DNA of 64,000 nucleotides from Agrobacterium tumefaciens (lineage in GTDB: Bacteria > Pseudomonadota > Alphaproteobacteria > Rhizobiales > Rhizobiaceae). The stretch's first letter is position 1, and each line of letters starts with the position of its first letter. The stretch lies in NCBI RefSeq assembly GCF_017726655.1, contig NZ_CP072308.1:2114501-2178500 (forward strand). The letters are read 5' to 3'. The position numbers were made by a program, and so were the translations under genes. Below are positions 17,675-25,345 of the stretch, piece after piece. The notes under the pieces are model-generated. The model was not told where the DNA came from. It did no database searches and saw only the letters and a program-made list of their open reading frames with translations.

Positions 17675-18004
17675 ATGCAGCGAATGGGCATGGTCATCGG
17701 CGTCAAGCCTGAGATGATCGCGGAATATAAAAGGCTGCACGCCGCTGTCTGGCCGGAGGTTCTGGCATTGATCAGCGACTGCAATATCCGCAATTACACG
17801 ATCTTCCTGCGTGAGCCGGAAAATCTGCTTTTTGGTTATTGGGAATATCACGGCAAAGATTTCAGCGCCGACATGGCGAAAATGGCGGCTAGCCCCAAGA
17901 ACCAGGAATGGTGGTCTTTCACCATTCCCTGCCAGCAACCGCTCGAAAGCCGAAAGGAAGGCGAGTGGTGGGCGATGATGGAAGAGACCTTCCACCTCGA
18001 TTGA
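17675..18004 (+). CDS. RhaM-family sugar mutarotase (probably for L-fucose)
   Basis: 109 aa, of the L-rhamnose mutarotase fold (ferredoxin-like, DUF718). The family shows as MGMVIGVKPEMIAEYKRLHA, where the His is a candidate catalytic residue, AVWPEV, NYTIFLREPENLLFGYWEY and the tail GEWWAMMEETFHLD. Mutarotases interconvert alpha and beta anomers, which speeds supply of the anomer used by the dehydrogenase. RhaM is the L-rhamnose enzyme, but this operon encodes L-fucose-type enzymes, so L-fucose/L-galactose is the likely substrate. Confidence 0.85.
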   Translation: MQRMGMVIGVKPEMIAEYKRLHAAVWPEVLALISDCNIRNYTIFLREPENLLFGYWEYHGKDFSADMAKMAASPKNQEWWSFTIPCQQPLESRKEGEWWAMMEETFHLD

Positions 18005-18040
18005 ACGATTTTCTTTGACACTGACCGCGAGTAACCGGCC

Positions 18041-19318
18041 ATGACCAAAATTACAGATCTGCGTGTTTTCGACCTGCGTTTCCCGACCTCCCAGAGCCTT
18101 GATGGTTCTGACGCGATGAACCCCGACCCGGATTATTCGGCGGCTTACGTCATTCTCGACACCGACGAGCCGGGCCTGAAGGGCCATGGCCTGACCTTCA
18201 CCATCGGCCGTGGCAATGACATCTGCTGTATGGCCATCGAAGCGATGCGGCACCTGGTCGTCGGCACCGATCTTGCCACCGTCACCGAAAACCCCGGCAA
18301 ATATTGGCGACATTTGACGGGTGATAGCCAACTGCGCTGGATCGGTCCGGATAAGGGCGCGATGCATCTCGCCACCGGTGCCGTGGTCAATGCCGTGTGG
18401 GACCTGCTGGCCAAAAAGGCCGGCAAGCCGGTGTGGCAGCTCGTGGCCGACATGAACCCGGAAGAAATCGCCGATATTGTCGATTATCGTTACCTCACCG
18501 ACGTGCTGACCCGCGACGATGCGCTGGCGATCCTCAGAAAGGCCGATGCGGGCAAGAAGGAACGTATCGAGACGCTGAAGAACGAAGGTTATGCCTGCTA
18601 TACGACGTCGGCTGGCTGGCTGGGTTACGACGACGCCAAGCTGCGCCGTCTTTGCCAGGAGGCGATCGATGCCGGATTCAACCATGTGAAGATGAAGGTC
18701 GGCCGCGATCTGGAGGACGATATTCGCCGCCTCACCATTGCCCGTGAGGTGATCGGTCCCGACCGTTACCTGATGATCGATGCCAATCAGGTATGGGAAG
18801 TAGATCAGGCGATCGAATGGGTCAACAAGCTCGCCTTTTCCAAGCCCTTCTTCATCGAAGAGCCTACCAGCCCGGATGATGTTGCGGGCCATCGCAAGAT
18901 CCGTGCCGCTATTGGCTCGGTGAAGGTGGCAACCGGTGAAATGTGCCAGAACCGCATTATATTCAAGCAGTTCATCGCCGAGGGCGCGATTGATGTCGTG
19001 CAGATCGACAGCTGCCGCATGGGTGGCCTGAACGAGGTACTGGCGGTTCTCTTGATCGCCGCCAAATACAATTTGCCGGTCTGGCCGCATGCTGGCGGCG
19101 TCGGCCTCTGCGAATATGTGCAGCACCTGTCGATGATCGACTATCTGGTGGTGTCGGGCACCAAGGAGGGCCGCGTGATCGAATATGTCGATCATCTCCA
19201 CGAGCACTTCATCGAGCCCTGCGACATCAGAAACGCCGCTTACATGCCGCCGAAACTGCCGGGCTTCTCCATCGAAATGAAGCCGGAGTCGATCGAGACC
19301 TACACTTTCGAAGGATGA
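18041..19318 (+). CDS. L-fuconate dehydratase (enolase superfamily)
   Basis: 425 aa. The N-terminal capping domain begins ITDLRVFDLRFPTS, with the fuconate-dehydratase hallmark SDAMNPDPDYSAAYV. In the barrel the catalytic base KMKVGRD, the metal-ligand segment DANQVWEVDQAIEW, the Glu of EEPTSPDD and the His of WPHAGGVGLCEYVQHLSMID are all present. The reaction is L-fuconate to 2-keto-3-deoxy-L-fuconate. It is the last gene of the operon, and its final 19 bp overlap the convergent cobC. The next dedicated L-fucose steps (a KDF dehydrogenase of the SDR type and a diketo-acid hydrolase) are not seen nearby. Confidence 0.9.
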   Translation: MTKITDLRVFDLRFPTSQSLDGSDAMNPDPDYSAAYVILDTDEPGLKGHGLTFTIGRGNDICCMAIEAMRHLVVGTDLATVTENPGKYWRHLTGDSQLRWIGPDKGAMHLATGAVVNAVWDLLAKKAGKPVWQLVADMNPEEIADIVDYRYLTDVLTRDDALAILRKADAGKKERIETLKNEGYACYTTSAGWLGYDDAKLRRLCQEAIDAGFNHVKMKVGRDLEDDIRRLTIAREVIGPDRYLMIDANQVWEVDQAIEWVNKLAFSKPFFIEEPTSPDDVAGHRKIRAAIGSVKVATGEMCQNRIIFKQFIAEGAIDVVQIDSCRMGGLNEVLAVLLIAAKYNLPVWPHAGGVGLCEYVQHLSMIDYLVVSGTKEGRVIEYVDHLHEHFIEPCDIRNAAYMPPKLPGFSIEMKPESIETYTFEG

Positions 19319-20346
19319 CTGAAGGCGAGCAGCGCTTCTTCGAGGCGCTGCCATTCCGCTTCGCTACCGGGAAGGCCGAGACGCATGTCATCAGGTCTTT
19401 CATCGAAGATACGCACCAGAATGCCGCGACGGCCAAGACGGTTGAACAGTGCCTTGGCACGCTCATCCCGCACCAGTGTGAAGAGGGACGTGCCACCAGC
19501 GATTTTTAACCCCGCCTTTTTCAGCATTTCGTTGAGGCGTCGTGCCTCCTGCGCAAGCCGCAGACGCATGGATGATTGCCACGCCTTGTCCGCCAGCGCT
19601 TCGGTCGCAATATGCAGCGCCGGGCCGGAAACCGCCCATGGGCCAAGCCTTGCCTCGAGTTCGGCCGCGATGTCGGGATGCGCAATGGCAAAACCCAGGC
19701 GCACGCCCGCCATGCCGTAAAATTTGCCGAAAGATCGCAGGACTACCAGCGCGTCGTCACTGGTCGCATCCGCGAGACTGTCGGCGACGCCCGTTTCGAT
19801 AAAGGCTTCATCAACGACAACAAAGCCGCCTTCGCGACCTCTCGCCCGGGCGAGCGTGAGTAAAGCGTCGCGATTGGTGACGCGACCGTCGGGGTTGTTT
19901 GGATTGACCACCACGATATAGCCGTAGGTCGACAGCTCGCTGATGTTTTCCACTTCCGTAACGGTAAGCCCCGCCATCCGCGCGGTCCGGGCATGTTCCG
20001 CATAAGCGGGCGAAAGCACGGCACCGTTATGGGCTCCACGATCGATGGCGATCTGCGCGAGCAGAGGCATCAGCATCTGGGTGCCGGGAGAGAGCGTTAC
20101 ATGCCGCGCGGATGGCGCGCCGAAATGGGCTGCTGCCAGCTGTTTCAGTTCCTCTGCTGCACTTGGTTCCGGCAGGCGGGCAAATGCGCTGGCGGGAATG
20201 GGCGAATGCGGGTAGGAGTGCGGGTTGATCCCGGTCGAAAGGTCGATCCACGGTTCAGGTGCTTCCGGAAACATCAGACGCGCCTTGCCGAGATTGCCGC
20301 CGTGACGGATCGCAGCTTTCGCCTTATCTGGTACTGTCTCGCCCAT
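19300..20346 (-). CDS. cobC: L-threonine-O-3-phosphate decarboxylase-like aminotransferase CobC
   Basis: 348 aa, a fold-type I PLP enzyme. Visible are LSTGINPHSYP, the VVNPNNPDGRV strand, VVDEAFIE and the PLP-lysine region RSFGKFYGMAGVRLGFA. In the aerobic B12 pathway CobC supplies the aminopropanol side chain that CobD joins to the corrin ring. I use the ATG at 20346 ([10 protein letters not shown]) because the frame's earlier start at 20391 lies inside cobD coding sequence. The start codon overlaps that of the divergent cobD, and the 3' end overlaps fuconate dehydratase by 19 bp. Confidence 0.9.
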   Translation of the reverse strand: MGETVPDKAKAAIRHGGNLGKARLMFPEAPEPWIDLSTGINPHSYPHSPIPASAFARLPEPSAAEELKQLAAAHFGAPSARHVTLSPGTQMLMPLLAQIAIDRGAHNGAVLSPAYAEHARTARMAGLTVTEVENISELSTYGYIVVVNPNNPDGRVTNRDALLTLARARGREGGFVVVDEAFIETGVADSLADATSDDALVVLRSFGKFYGMAGVRLGFAIAHPDIAAELEARLGPWAVSGPALHIATEALADKAWQSSMRLRLAQEARRLNEMLKKAGLKIAGGTSLFTLVRDERAKALFNRLGRRGILVRIFDERPDDMRLGLPGSEAEWQRLEEALLAFSHPSKV

Positions 20347-21310
20347 GTTCTTTGCTCTCGCTTTCCTGTCGCTCTTGATCGAACGCGTCACCGGCTATCC
20401 GAACTGGCTGTTCCGGCGCATCGGGCACCCCGTGACCTGGATCGGTTCGCTTATCGCGCTCATTGACAGAAAATGGAACCGGGAGAGTGCGTCATTTTCA
20501 CAGCGCAAAACTGCAGGTGTGGCGGCGCTCGCGGTTTTTGTCGGGCTGACGCTGCTCATCGCCTGGTCTGCTCAGTCCGTTCTGCTTTTCCTGCCGTTGG
20601 GTTTTTTGCTGCTTGCCGTTTTCGGCGCGTCGCTCCCGGCGCAGAAAAGTCTTGAACAGCATGTTGAGGCTGTCGCCACCGCTTTGGAGCGGGAGGGTGT
20701 CGAAGGCGGCCGTAAGGCGGTGTCGATGATTGTCGGCCGCGATCCGCAACGGCTGGATGAGGCTGCAATCTGCCGCGCAGCGATCGAAAGTCTGGCGGAG
20801 AATTTCTCCGACGGTATCGTTGCGCCGGCCCTCTGGCTTGGTCTGCTGGGCCTGCCGGGCGGGGCTGCTTACAAGGCAATCAATACGGCCGACAGCATGA
20901 TTGGCCATCGGTCCCCGCGTCACGAGGCCTTCGGCTGGGCCTCCGCCCGTCTTGATGATCTCGTCAATCTGCCGGCCTCGAGACTGAGCGGCTTTCTCTT
21001 CGTTGCCGCAGCATTTTTCGTGGAGGGCGCATCCCCTCGCGATGCCATTGCCGCGATACGCCGCGACGCGCACCATCATCGCTCCCCCAATGCCGGCTGG
21101 CCGGAAGCGGCCATGGCCGGTGCGCTCGGCTTTGCGCTCGCGGGCCCCCGCTCTTATGGTGGGCAGATGATCGAAGCGCGTTTCATGGGCGAAGGCGGAA
21201 GGTCGGTGCTGGTTGCCGGTGATATTCGCAAGGCATTGCGGCTGGCGCGGATCGCGGATCTGTTGCTGATCGGCCTGTTCGGACTTCTGGCGATCCTTAT
21301 CGCGCTATAG
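20345..21310 (+). CDS. cobD: Adenosylcobinamide-phosphate synthase CobD (CbiB)
   Basis: 321 aa integral membrane protein with several hydrophobic segments, including the strongly hydrophobic [16 protein letters not shown] region at about residues 75-98 and the C-terminal [16 protein letters not shown]. Family segments are [64 protein letters not shown] and [19 protein letters not shown]. It attaches aminopropanol (phosphate) to adenosylcobyric acid. Translation starts within the CATG shared with cobC, with no clear ribosome site. Its end overlaps convergent cobQ by 14 bp. Confidence 0.93.
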   Translation: MFFALAFLSLLIERVTGYPNWLFRRIGHPVTWIGSLIALIDRKWNRESASFSQRKTAGVAALAVFVGLTLLIAWSAQSVLLFLPLGFLLLAVFGASLPAQKSLEQHVEAVATALEREGVEGGRKAVSMIVGRDPQRLDEAAICRAAIESLAENFSDGIVAPALWLGLLGLPGGAAYKAINTADSMIGHRSPRHEAFGWASARLDDLVNLPASRLSGFLFVAAAFFVEGASPRDAIAAIRRDAHHHRSPNAGWPEAAMAGALGFALAGPRSYGGQMIEARFMGEGGRSVLVAGDIRKALRLARIADLLLIGLFGLLAILIAL

Positions 21311-22754
21311 CAAGCAACCTGTCGAGATCGAGGTGCTGCTCCATATGAGCAGCCAGACGGTCGAGGACCGCATCCACCTGCGCATCATAATTCAGGTCGG
21401 TGCCCTGCCCGCCGAGACGCTCCAGCCATGCGCTGCGCTGGCTGTCATCCGCAAAAAGACCGTGGATATAGGTGCCGAAGACACGGCCATCGGGTGAGAT
21501 CGCGCCATCGTCATGTCCATTGATCGTCGAAAACGGCAGTTCGCCCGCTATTCCCGTGGTTTCCCCGACATGCATTTCATAGCCGGATAAACTAACGCCA
21601 TCAAAACTTGCGCCGTGAACGGAAACGAGCCGCTTGTCACCCGTCAAAACCGTGTCGACATCAAGCAGGCCGAGCCCCTCGACAGTCGCCGGCGGTCCCT
21701 CGATGCCGTCAGGATCGGCAACGGTTTTTCCGAGCATCTGGTAGCCGCCGCAAAGGCCGAGAACGTAGCCGCCGCGGCGCACATGCGCCTTTATGTCGAT
21801 GTCCAGGCCCGCATCTTTCAGCACGGAGAGATCGGCAATGGTGGATTTCGAACCGCACAGCAGAACCAGCCGGCAATCGGCGGGGATCGTCTCACCTGGC
21901 CGCACGCGGATCAGTTCTACATCCGGTTCCATGTCGAGAGGATCGAGATCGTCGAAATTGGAAATATGCGGTAGGATCGGCACGGCGATGCGGATTTTTG
22001 CGCCCTGTTTTGGCTTTGCCGGGCCGGAAAGTCCAAGCGCATCTTCCGCTGGCAGCTTTCTCGCATCGGCAAAGTGCGGCAGAAGGCCGATGGAGGCCCA
22101 GCCGGTCTTTTCCGCGATGATCCGCATGCCATCGGAAAACAGCGCCGGATCGCCTCGAAATCGGTTGACGATGAAACCTTCGATCATCGCCGCGTCATCG
22201 ACGTCGAGCACCGCCCTGGTCCCGACGAGGCTGGCGATGACGCCACCGCGGTCGATATCCCCGATCAGGATCACCGGCGCATCGGCTGCCCGGGCAAAAC
22301 CCATATTGGCGATGTCATTGGCGCGCAGGTTTATTTCCGAGGCGCTGCCTGCCCCTTCCACCAGCACCAGATCGGCGCGCTGTTTCAGGTGCTCGAAACT
22401 ATCAAGCACGCGCGGCATCAGCCCGGCCTTCATATGCTGATAATCGGCCGCCTTGGCGTTACCGATGATCTTGCCCTGCACGACCACCTGTGCGCCGGTT
22501 TCGCTCTGCGGCTTCAGCAGCACCGGGTTCATGTGCACGGAAAGCGGCACGCCCGCTGCCCGCGCCTGTAGCGCCTGCGCACGGCCGATCTCGCCACCAT
22601 CCGCGGTGACAGCGGCATTGTTCGACATGTTCTGCGGCTTGAACGGCACGACGGAGAGGCCGCGCCGGGTGAATGCGCGGGCAAGGCCGGCCACCATCAG
22701 CGATTTGCCGACATCCGAGCCCGTTCCCTGAAACATCAGCACCCGTGCAACCAT
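21297..22754 (-). CDS. cobQ: Cobyric acid synthase CobQ
   Basis: 485 aa from [12 protein letters not shown]; an ATG 12 bp further upstream is possible but overlaps cobO. The N-terminal synthetase domain has [19 protein letters not shown] and [14 protein letters not shown]. The C-terminal class I glutamine amidotransferase-like domain carries the nucleophile region [14 protein letters not shown] and the His in GTYIHGLF. It amidates positions b, d, e and g of adenosylcobyrinic a,c-diamide. One base separates its start from the cobO stop, so cobO-cobQ form an operon. Confidence 0.95.
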   Translation of the reverse strand: MVARVLMFQGTGSDVGKSLMVAGLARAFTRRGLSVVPFKPQNMSNNAAVTADGGEIGRAQALQARAAGVPLSVHMNPVLLKPQSETGAQVVVQGKIIGNAKAADYQHMKAGLMPRVLDSFEHLKQRADLVLVEGAGSASEINLRANDIANMGFARAADAPVILIGDIDRGGVIASLVGTRAVLDVDDAAMIEGFIVNRFRGDPALFSDGMRIIAEKTGWASIGLLPHFADARKLPAEDALGLSGPAKPKQGAKIRIAVPILPHISNFDDLDPLDMEPDVELIRVRPGETIPADCRLVLLCGSKSTIADLSVLKDAGLDIDIKAHVRRGGYVLGLCGGYQMLGKTVADPDGIEGPPATVEGLGLLDVDTVLTGDKRLVSVHGASFDGVSLSGYEMHVGETTGIAGELPFSTINGHDDGAISPDGRVFGTYIHGLFADDSQRSAWLERLGGQGTDLNYDAQVDAVLDRLAAHMEQHLDLDRLLAIAR

Positions 22755-22755
22755 G

Positions 22756-23373
22756 TCAGAATTCAATCCCCGCCTGCGCCTTCACGCCCGCCTTGAAGTG
22801 GTGTTTGACGAGGGTCATTTCCGTCACCATATCCGCCGCGTCGATCAGCGGCTGCTTGGCATTGCGGCCGGTGACGATGACGTGCAAATCCGGCCGGCGG
22901 CTGGACAGTGTCTCAACAACCTCCGCCAACGGCAGGTAGTCGTAACGCAAGGCGATGTTCAGTTCGTCCAGAACCAGAAGGCCGATCGTTTCATCGGCCA
23001 TCAGAGCCTTGGCCTCCTCCCATGCCTTCGTAGCCGCTGCGACATCACGTTTCAGATCCTGCGTGTCCCAGGTGAACCCTTCGCCCATGGTGCGCCACAC
23101 GATCCTGTCGCCGAACAAGCTCAGGGCCTGCTGTTCGCCTGTCGACCAGGCACCCTTGATGAACTGAACGATGCCGACCCTTCGCCCGGTGCCGAGCATT
23201 CGCAGGGCGAGGCCGAAGGCCGCTGTGGACTTGCCCTTGCCGGGACCCGTGTTGATCATCAGCAGACCTTTTTCGATCGTCTTTTCAGCAACCTCGGCGT
23301 CCTGCACCGTCTTGCGATTGACCATTTTCTGCCGGTGGCGCTCGGCTTCGTTGGCGCTGATGTCGCGTGTCAT
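22756..23373 (-). CDS. cobO: Corrinoid adenosyltransferase CobO (CobA/BtuR type)
   Basis: 205 aa. The P-loop [20 protein letters not shown] and the segments [34 protein letters not shown] and [22 protein letters not shown] define the BtuR/CobO family. It adds the adenosyl group from ATP to Co(I)-corrinoids. The ATG follows GAGGAAATTGA. The upstream 140 bp separate it from the divergent cobalamin riboswitch; no riboswitch is seen on the cobO side. Confidence 0.95.
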   Translation of the reverse strand: MTRDISANEAERHRQKMVNRKTVQDAEVAEKTIEKGLLMINTGPGKGKSTAAFGLALRMLGTGRRVGIVQFIKGAWSTGEQQALSLFGDRIVWRTMGEGFTWDTQDLKRDVAAATKAWEEAKALMADETIGLLVLDELNIALRYDYLPLAEVVETLSSRRPDLHVIVTGRNAKQPLIDAADMVTEMTLVKHHFKAGVKAQAGIEF

Positions 23374-23513
23374 TCAATTTCCTCTTCTTCCACCTGTGCG
23401 GAGTCGCCCGCCACAGGAGCGGCGACTATACCCAATTTGCCGCACCCGGCAATCTGCTGTGCCGATGGCTCGCGGCATTGACCCATGCTTCCGTTCAGCC
23501 TAAGGGTAAGGGA

Positions 23514-23703
23514 CTGACGGTCTTTTCGCGGCAACGGGAAAAGCTAAGAGGGAACACGGTTCCACCCCAACGTTGGGTCATTCCGTGGCTGCCCCCGCAA
23601 CTGTAAGCGGTAAGCCCGCACCGTAAAGCCACTGGACCCGCAAGGGGTTCGGGAAGGCGGTGCCAAGGCGTCAAGCCGCGAGCCAGGAGACCTGCCGTTT
23701 CAG
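23514..23703 (+). ncRNA. Cobalamin (AdoCbl) riboswitch
   Basis: The element sits in the 457-bp gap between cobO and the DUF1636 gene. The conserved core includes GAGGGAACACGGT, the GCCCCCGCAACTGTAAGCGG block (23591-23610), AAGCCACTGG, GGGAAGGCGG and the B12 box AGCCAGGAGACCTGCC (23681-23696). CTGACGG at 23514 pairs with CCGTTTCAG at 23695-23703 as the P1 stem. It should repress the downstream operon (DUF1636, cobW, cobN and cobG to cobJ) when adenosylcobalamin is abundant. Between the aptamer and the first gene lie about 127 nt with no clear poly-U terminator, so translational control is likely. Confidence 0.95.
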
Positions 23704-23830
23704 GAAAAACGTCTGCCGGGCGGGGTGCTCCGGTCAGTCGGTTCGTTCGAAGGTTCGGCTTGCGGCCACCCGCGTGCCGTCTTTGAATCCGCACCCCAAG
23801 ATTTTTGCAAGGCGCGGGAAACGATACGGC

Positions 23831-24256
23831 TTGGATATTTCAGCGACATCTTCTTCCACCAGCGGAAATACGCAGGACGAAACGGCGCCCGGCGTGACCG
23901 TTTTCATTTGCAGAAGCTGCCGTGATGAAGCCGATCCCAATGCCGAACCGCGCCCAGGTTCGCGCCTCGTCGAAGCCGTCATGGCTAAGGCTGAGGAAGC
24001 GGGTGTCACGGTTCGTTCCGTCAACTGCCTTGCCAATTGCAAGCGCGGCCTCAGCGCCGTGCTGCGCAGCGCCGACGGCTGGTCCTACGTCTTTGGTGGG
24101 CTGACAACCGACGGCGCTGATGATTTGCTGGCCGGGGCGAAACTGCTTGCTGCTGCCTCCGATGGCCTGATGCCGTGGCGCGGCCGCCCCGAATCCTTAA
24201 AGCGCGGCATGGTCGCGCGCATTCCCCCTTTCGATTTTACCGAGGAGAGATCATGA
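23831..24256 (+). CDS. DUF1636 Cys-rich predicted metal- or Fe-S-binding protein
   Basis: 141 aa if translation starts at the TTG at 23831; the frame is open further up, but that part overlaps the riboswitch region. A GTG at 23774 is another option. Four cysteines form two pairs: C27-R-S-C30 and C66-L-A-N-C70 followed by KRG. This is the layout of thioredoxin-like ferredoxin folds, so a metal or [2Fe-2S] site is plausible. It is the first gene after the cobalamin riboswitch and overlaps cobW by ATGA. Together with CobW it may deliver or sense cobalt for CobN-dependent insertion; that role is inferred from context only. Confidence 0.75.
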   Translation: MDISATSSSTSGNTQDETAPGVTVFICRSCRDEADPNAEPRPGSRLVEAVMAKAEEAGVTVRSVNCLANCKRGLSAVLRSADGWSYVFGGLTTDGADDLLAGAKLLAAASDGLMPWRGRPESLKRGMVARIPPFDFTEERS

Positions 24257-25290
24257 GCACCCTAATGGACCGCGTTCCCTGCACCATCGTTACCGGCTTT
24301 CTGGGGGCTGGCAAAACCACGCTGCTGCGCGGCCTTCTCGAAAAACTTGACGGCAAGCGGCTCGCCATCATCGTCAACGAGTTCGGCGACATCGGCATTG
24401 ACGGCGAAATCCTTAAAGGCTGCGGCATTGAAAGCTGCCCCGAGGAAAACATCGTCGAGCTGGCCAATGGCTGCATCTGCTGCACGGTGGCGGATGATTT
24501 CCAGCCTGCGATCGAACAAATCCTCAGCCGCCAGCCGAAGGTGGAGCACATTCTCATCGAGACCTCGGGTCTCGCCCTGCCCAAGCCGCTGGTACAGGCC
24601 TTCCAGTGGCCGGCCATCAAGAGCCGGGTCACTGTCGATGCCGTGGTGGCCGTGGTGGATGGGGCTGCACTTGCCGAGGGCCAGGTGGCTCACGACATGG
24701 AGGCGCTCGCCGCCCAGCGCGCCAATGACGAAGCGCTCGACCACGATGACCCTGTCGAAGAGGTTTTCGAGGATCAGGTCGCCTGCGCCGATCTCATCGT
24801 GCTCACAAAGGCTGATCTTCTTGACGTTGCTGGTTTGGAGAAGGCCAAGGCGCATATTCTCGGCCATCTGCCGAAGGCGGCAAAGATCGTCGTGGCCTCC
24901 AATGGCGCCATCGACCCGGCCGTGCTGATCGGCCTTGGCCTTGCCGTCGAAGACGATATTGAAAACCGCCGCACCCACCATGACGGCGAACTTGACCACG
25001 AGCATGATGACTTCGACAGCTTCGTCATCGATTTGCCTGCCGTGACCGATCCGGAAGCCCTGGCGATTCGCATTGCCGAAACGGCAGCGGCTGAGAATGT
25101 CCTGCGTATCAAGGGCTTCATCGAGGTATCCACCAAGCCGATGCGGTTGCAGGTGCAAGCCGTCGGTAGCCGCGTGAACCACTATTACGATCGGCCGTGG
25201 GCCGCAGGTGAAGAGCGCCGCAGCCGCCTTGTCGTCATCGGCGAAAAGGGTATCAACCGTGAGAAGATCGAGCAGATGCTGGCTGCCTGA
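24253..25290 (+). CDS. cobW: CobW-type GTPase / metallochaperone
   Basis: 345 aa. The G1 loop GFLGAGKTTLLRGLL (residues 15-29) is followed by the metal-binding CxCC motif (C74, C76 and C77 in NGCICCTV). Other GTPase strands are ILIETSGLALPKPLVQAF and LIVLTKADLLD. A His/Asp-rich segment near residues 240-255 (HHDGELDHEHDDFD) precedes the CobW C-terminal domain. CobW proteins are G3E GTPases, and in B12 operons they are thought to supply cobalt. It lies second in the riboswitch-controlled operon, overlapping the DUF1636 gene by 4 bp. Confidence 0.93.
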   Translation: MSTLMDRVPCTIVTGFLGAGKTTLLRGLLEKLDGKRLAIIVNEFGDIGIDGEILKGCGIESCPEENIVELANGCICCTVADDFQPAIEQILSRQPKVEHILIETSGLALPKPLVQAFQWPAIKSRVTVDAVVAVVDGAALAEGQVAHDMEALAAQRANDEALDHDDPVEEVFEDQVACADLIVLTKADLLDVAGLEKAKAHILGHLPKAAKIVVASNGAIDPAVLIGLGLAVEDDIENRRTHHDGELDHEHDDFDSFVIDLPAVTDPEALAIRIAETAAAENVLRIKGFIEVSTKPMRLQVQAVGSRVNHYYDRPWAAGEERRSRLVVIGEKGINREKIEQMLAA

Positions 25291-25345
25291 CACACGGATT
25301 TATCCGGGCGCAAGCAGCGACAGACGTCTGATGGACATGCTTTAG

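Noticed and set aside
17549..19354. 601-aa minus-strand open frame across the mutarotase and fuconate dehydratase genes
   Set aside because: It mirrors strongly supported plus-strand genes with intact catalytic motifs and has no recognisable family; long antisense frames are common in GC-rich DNA.
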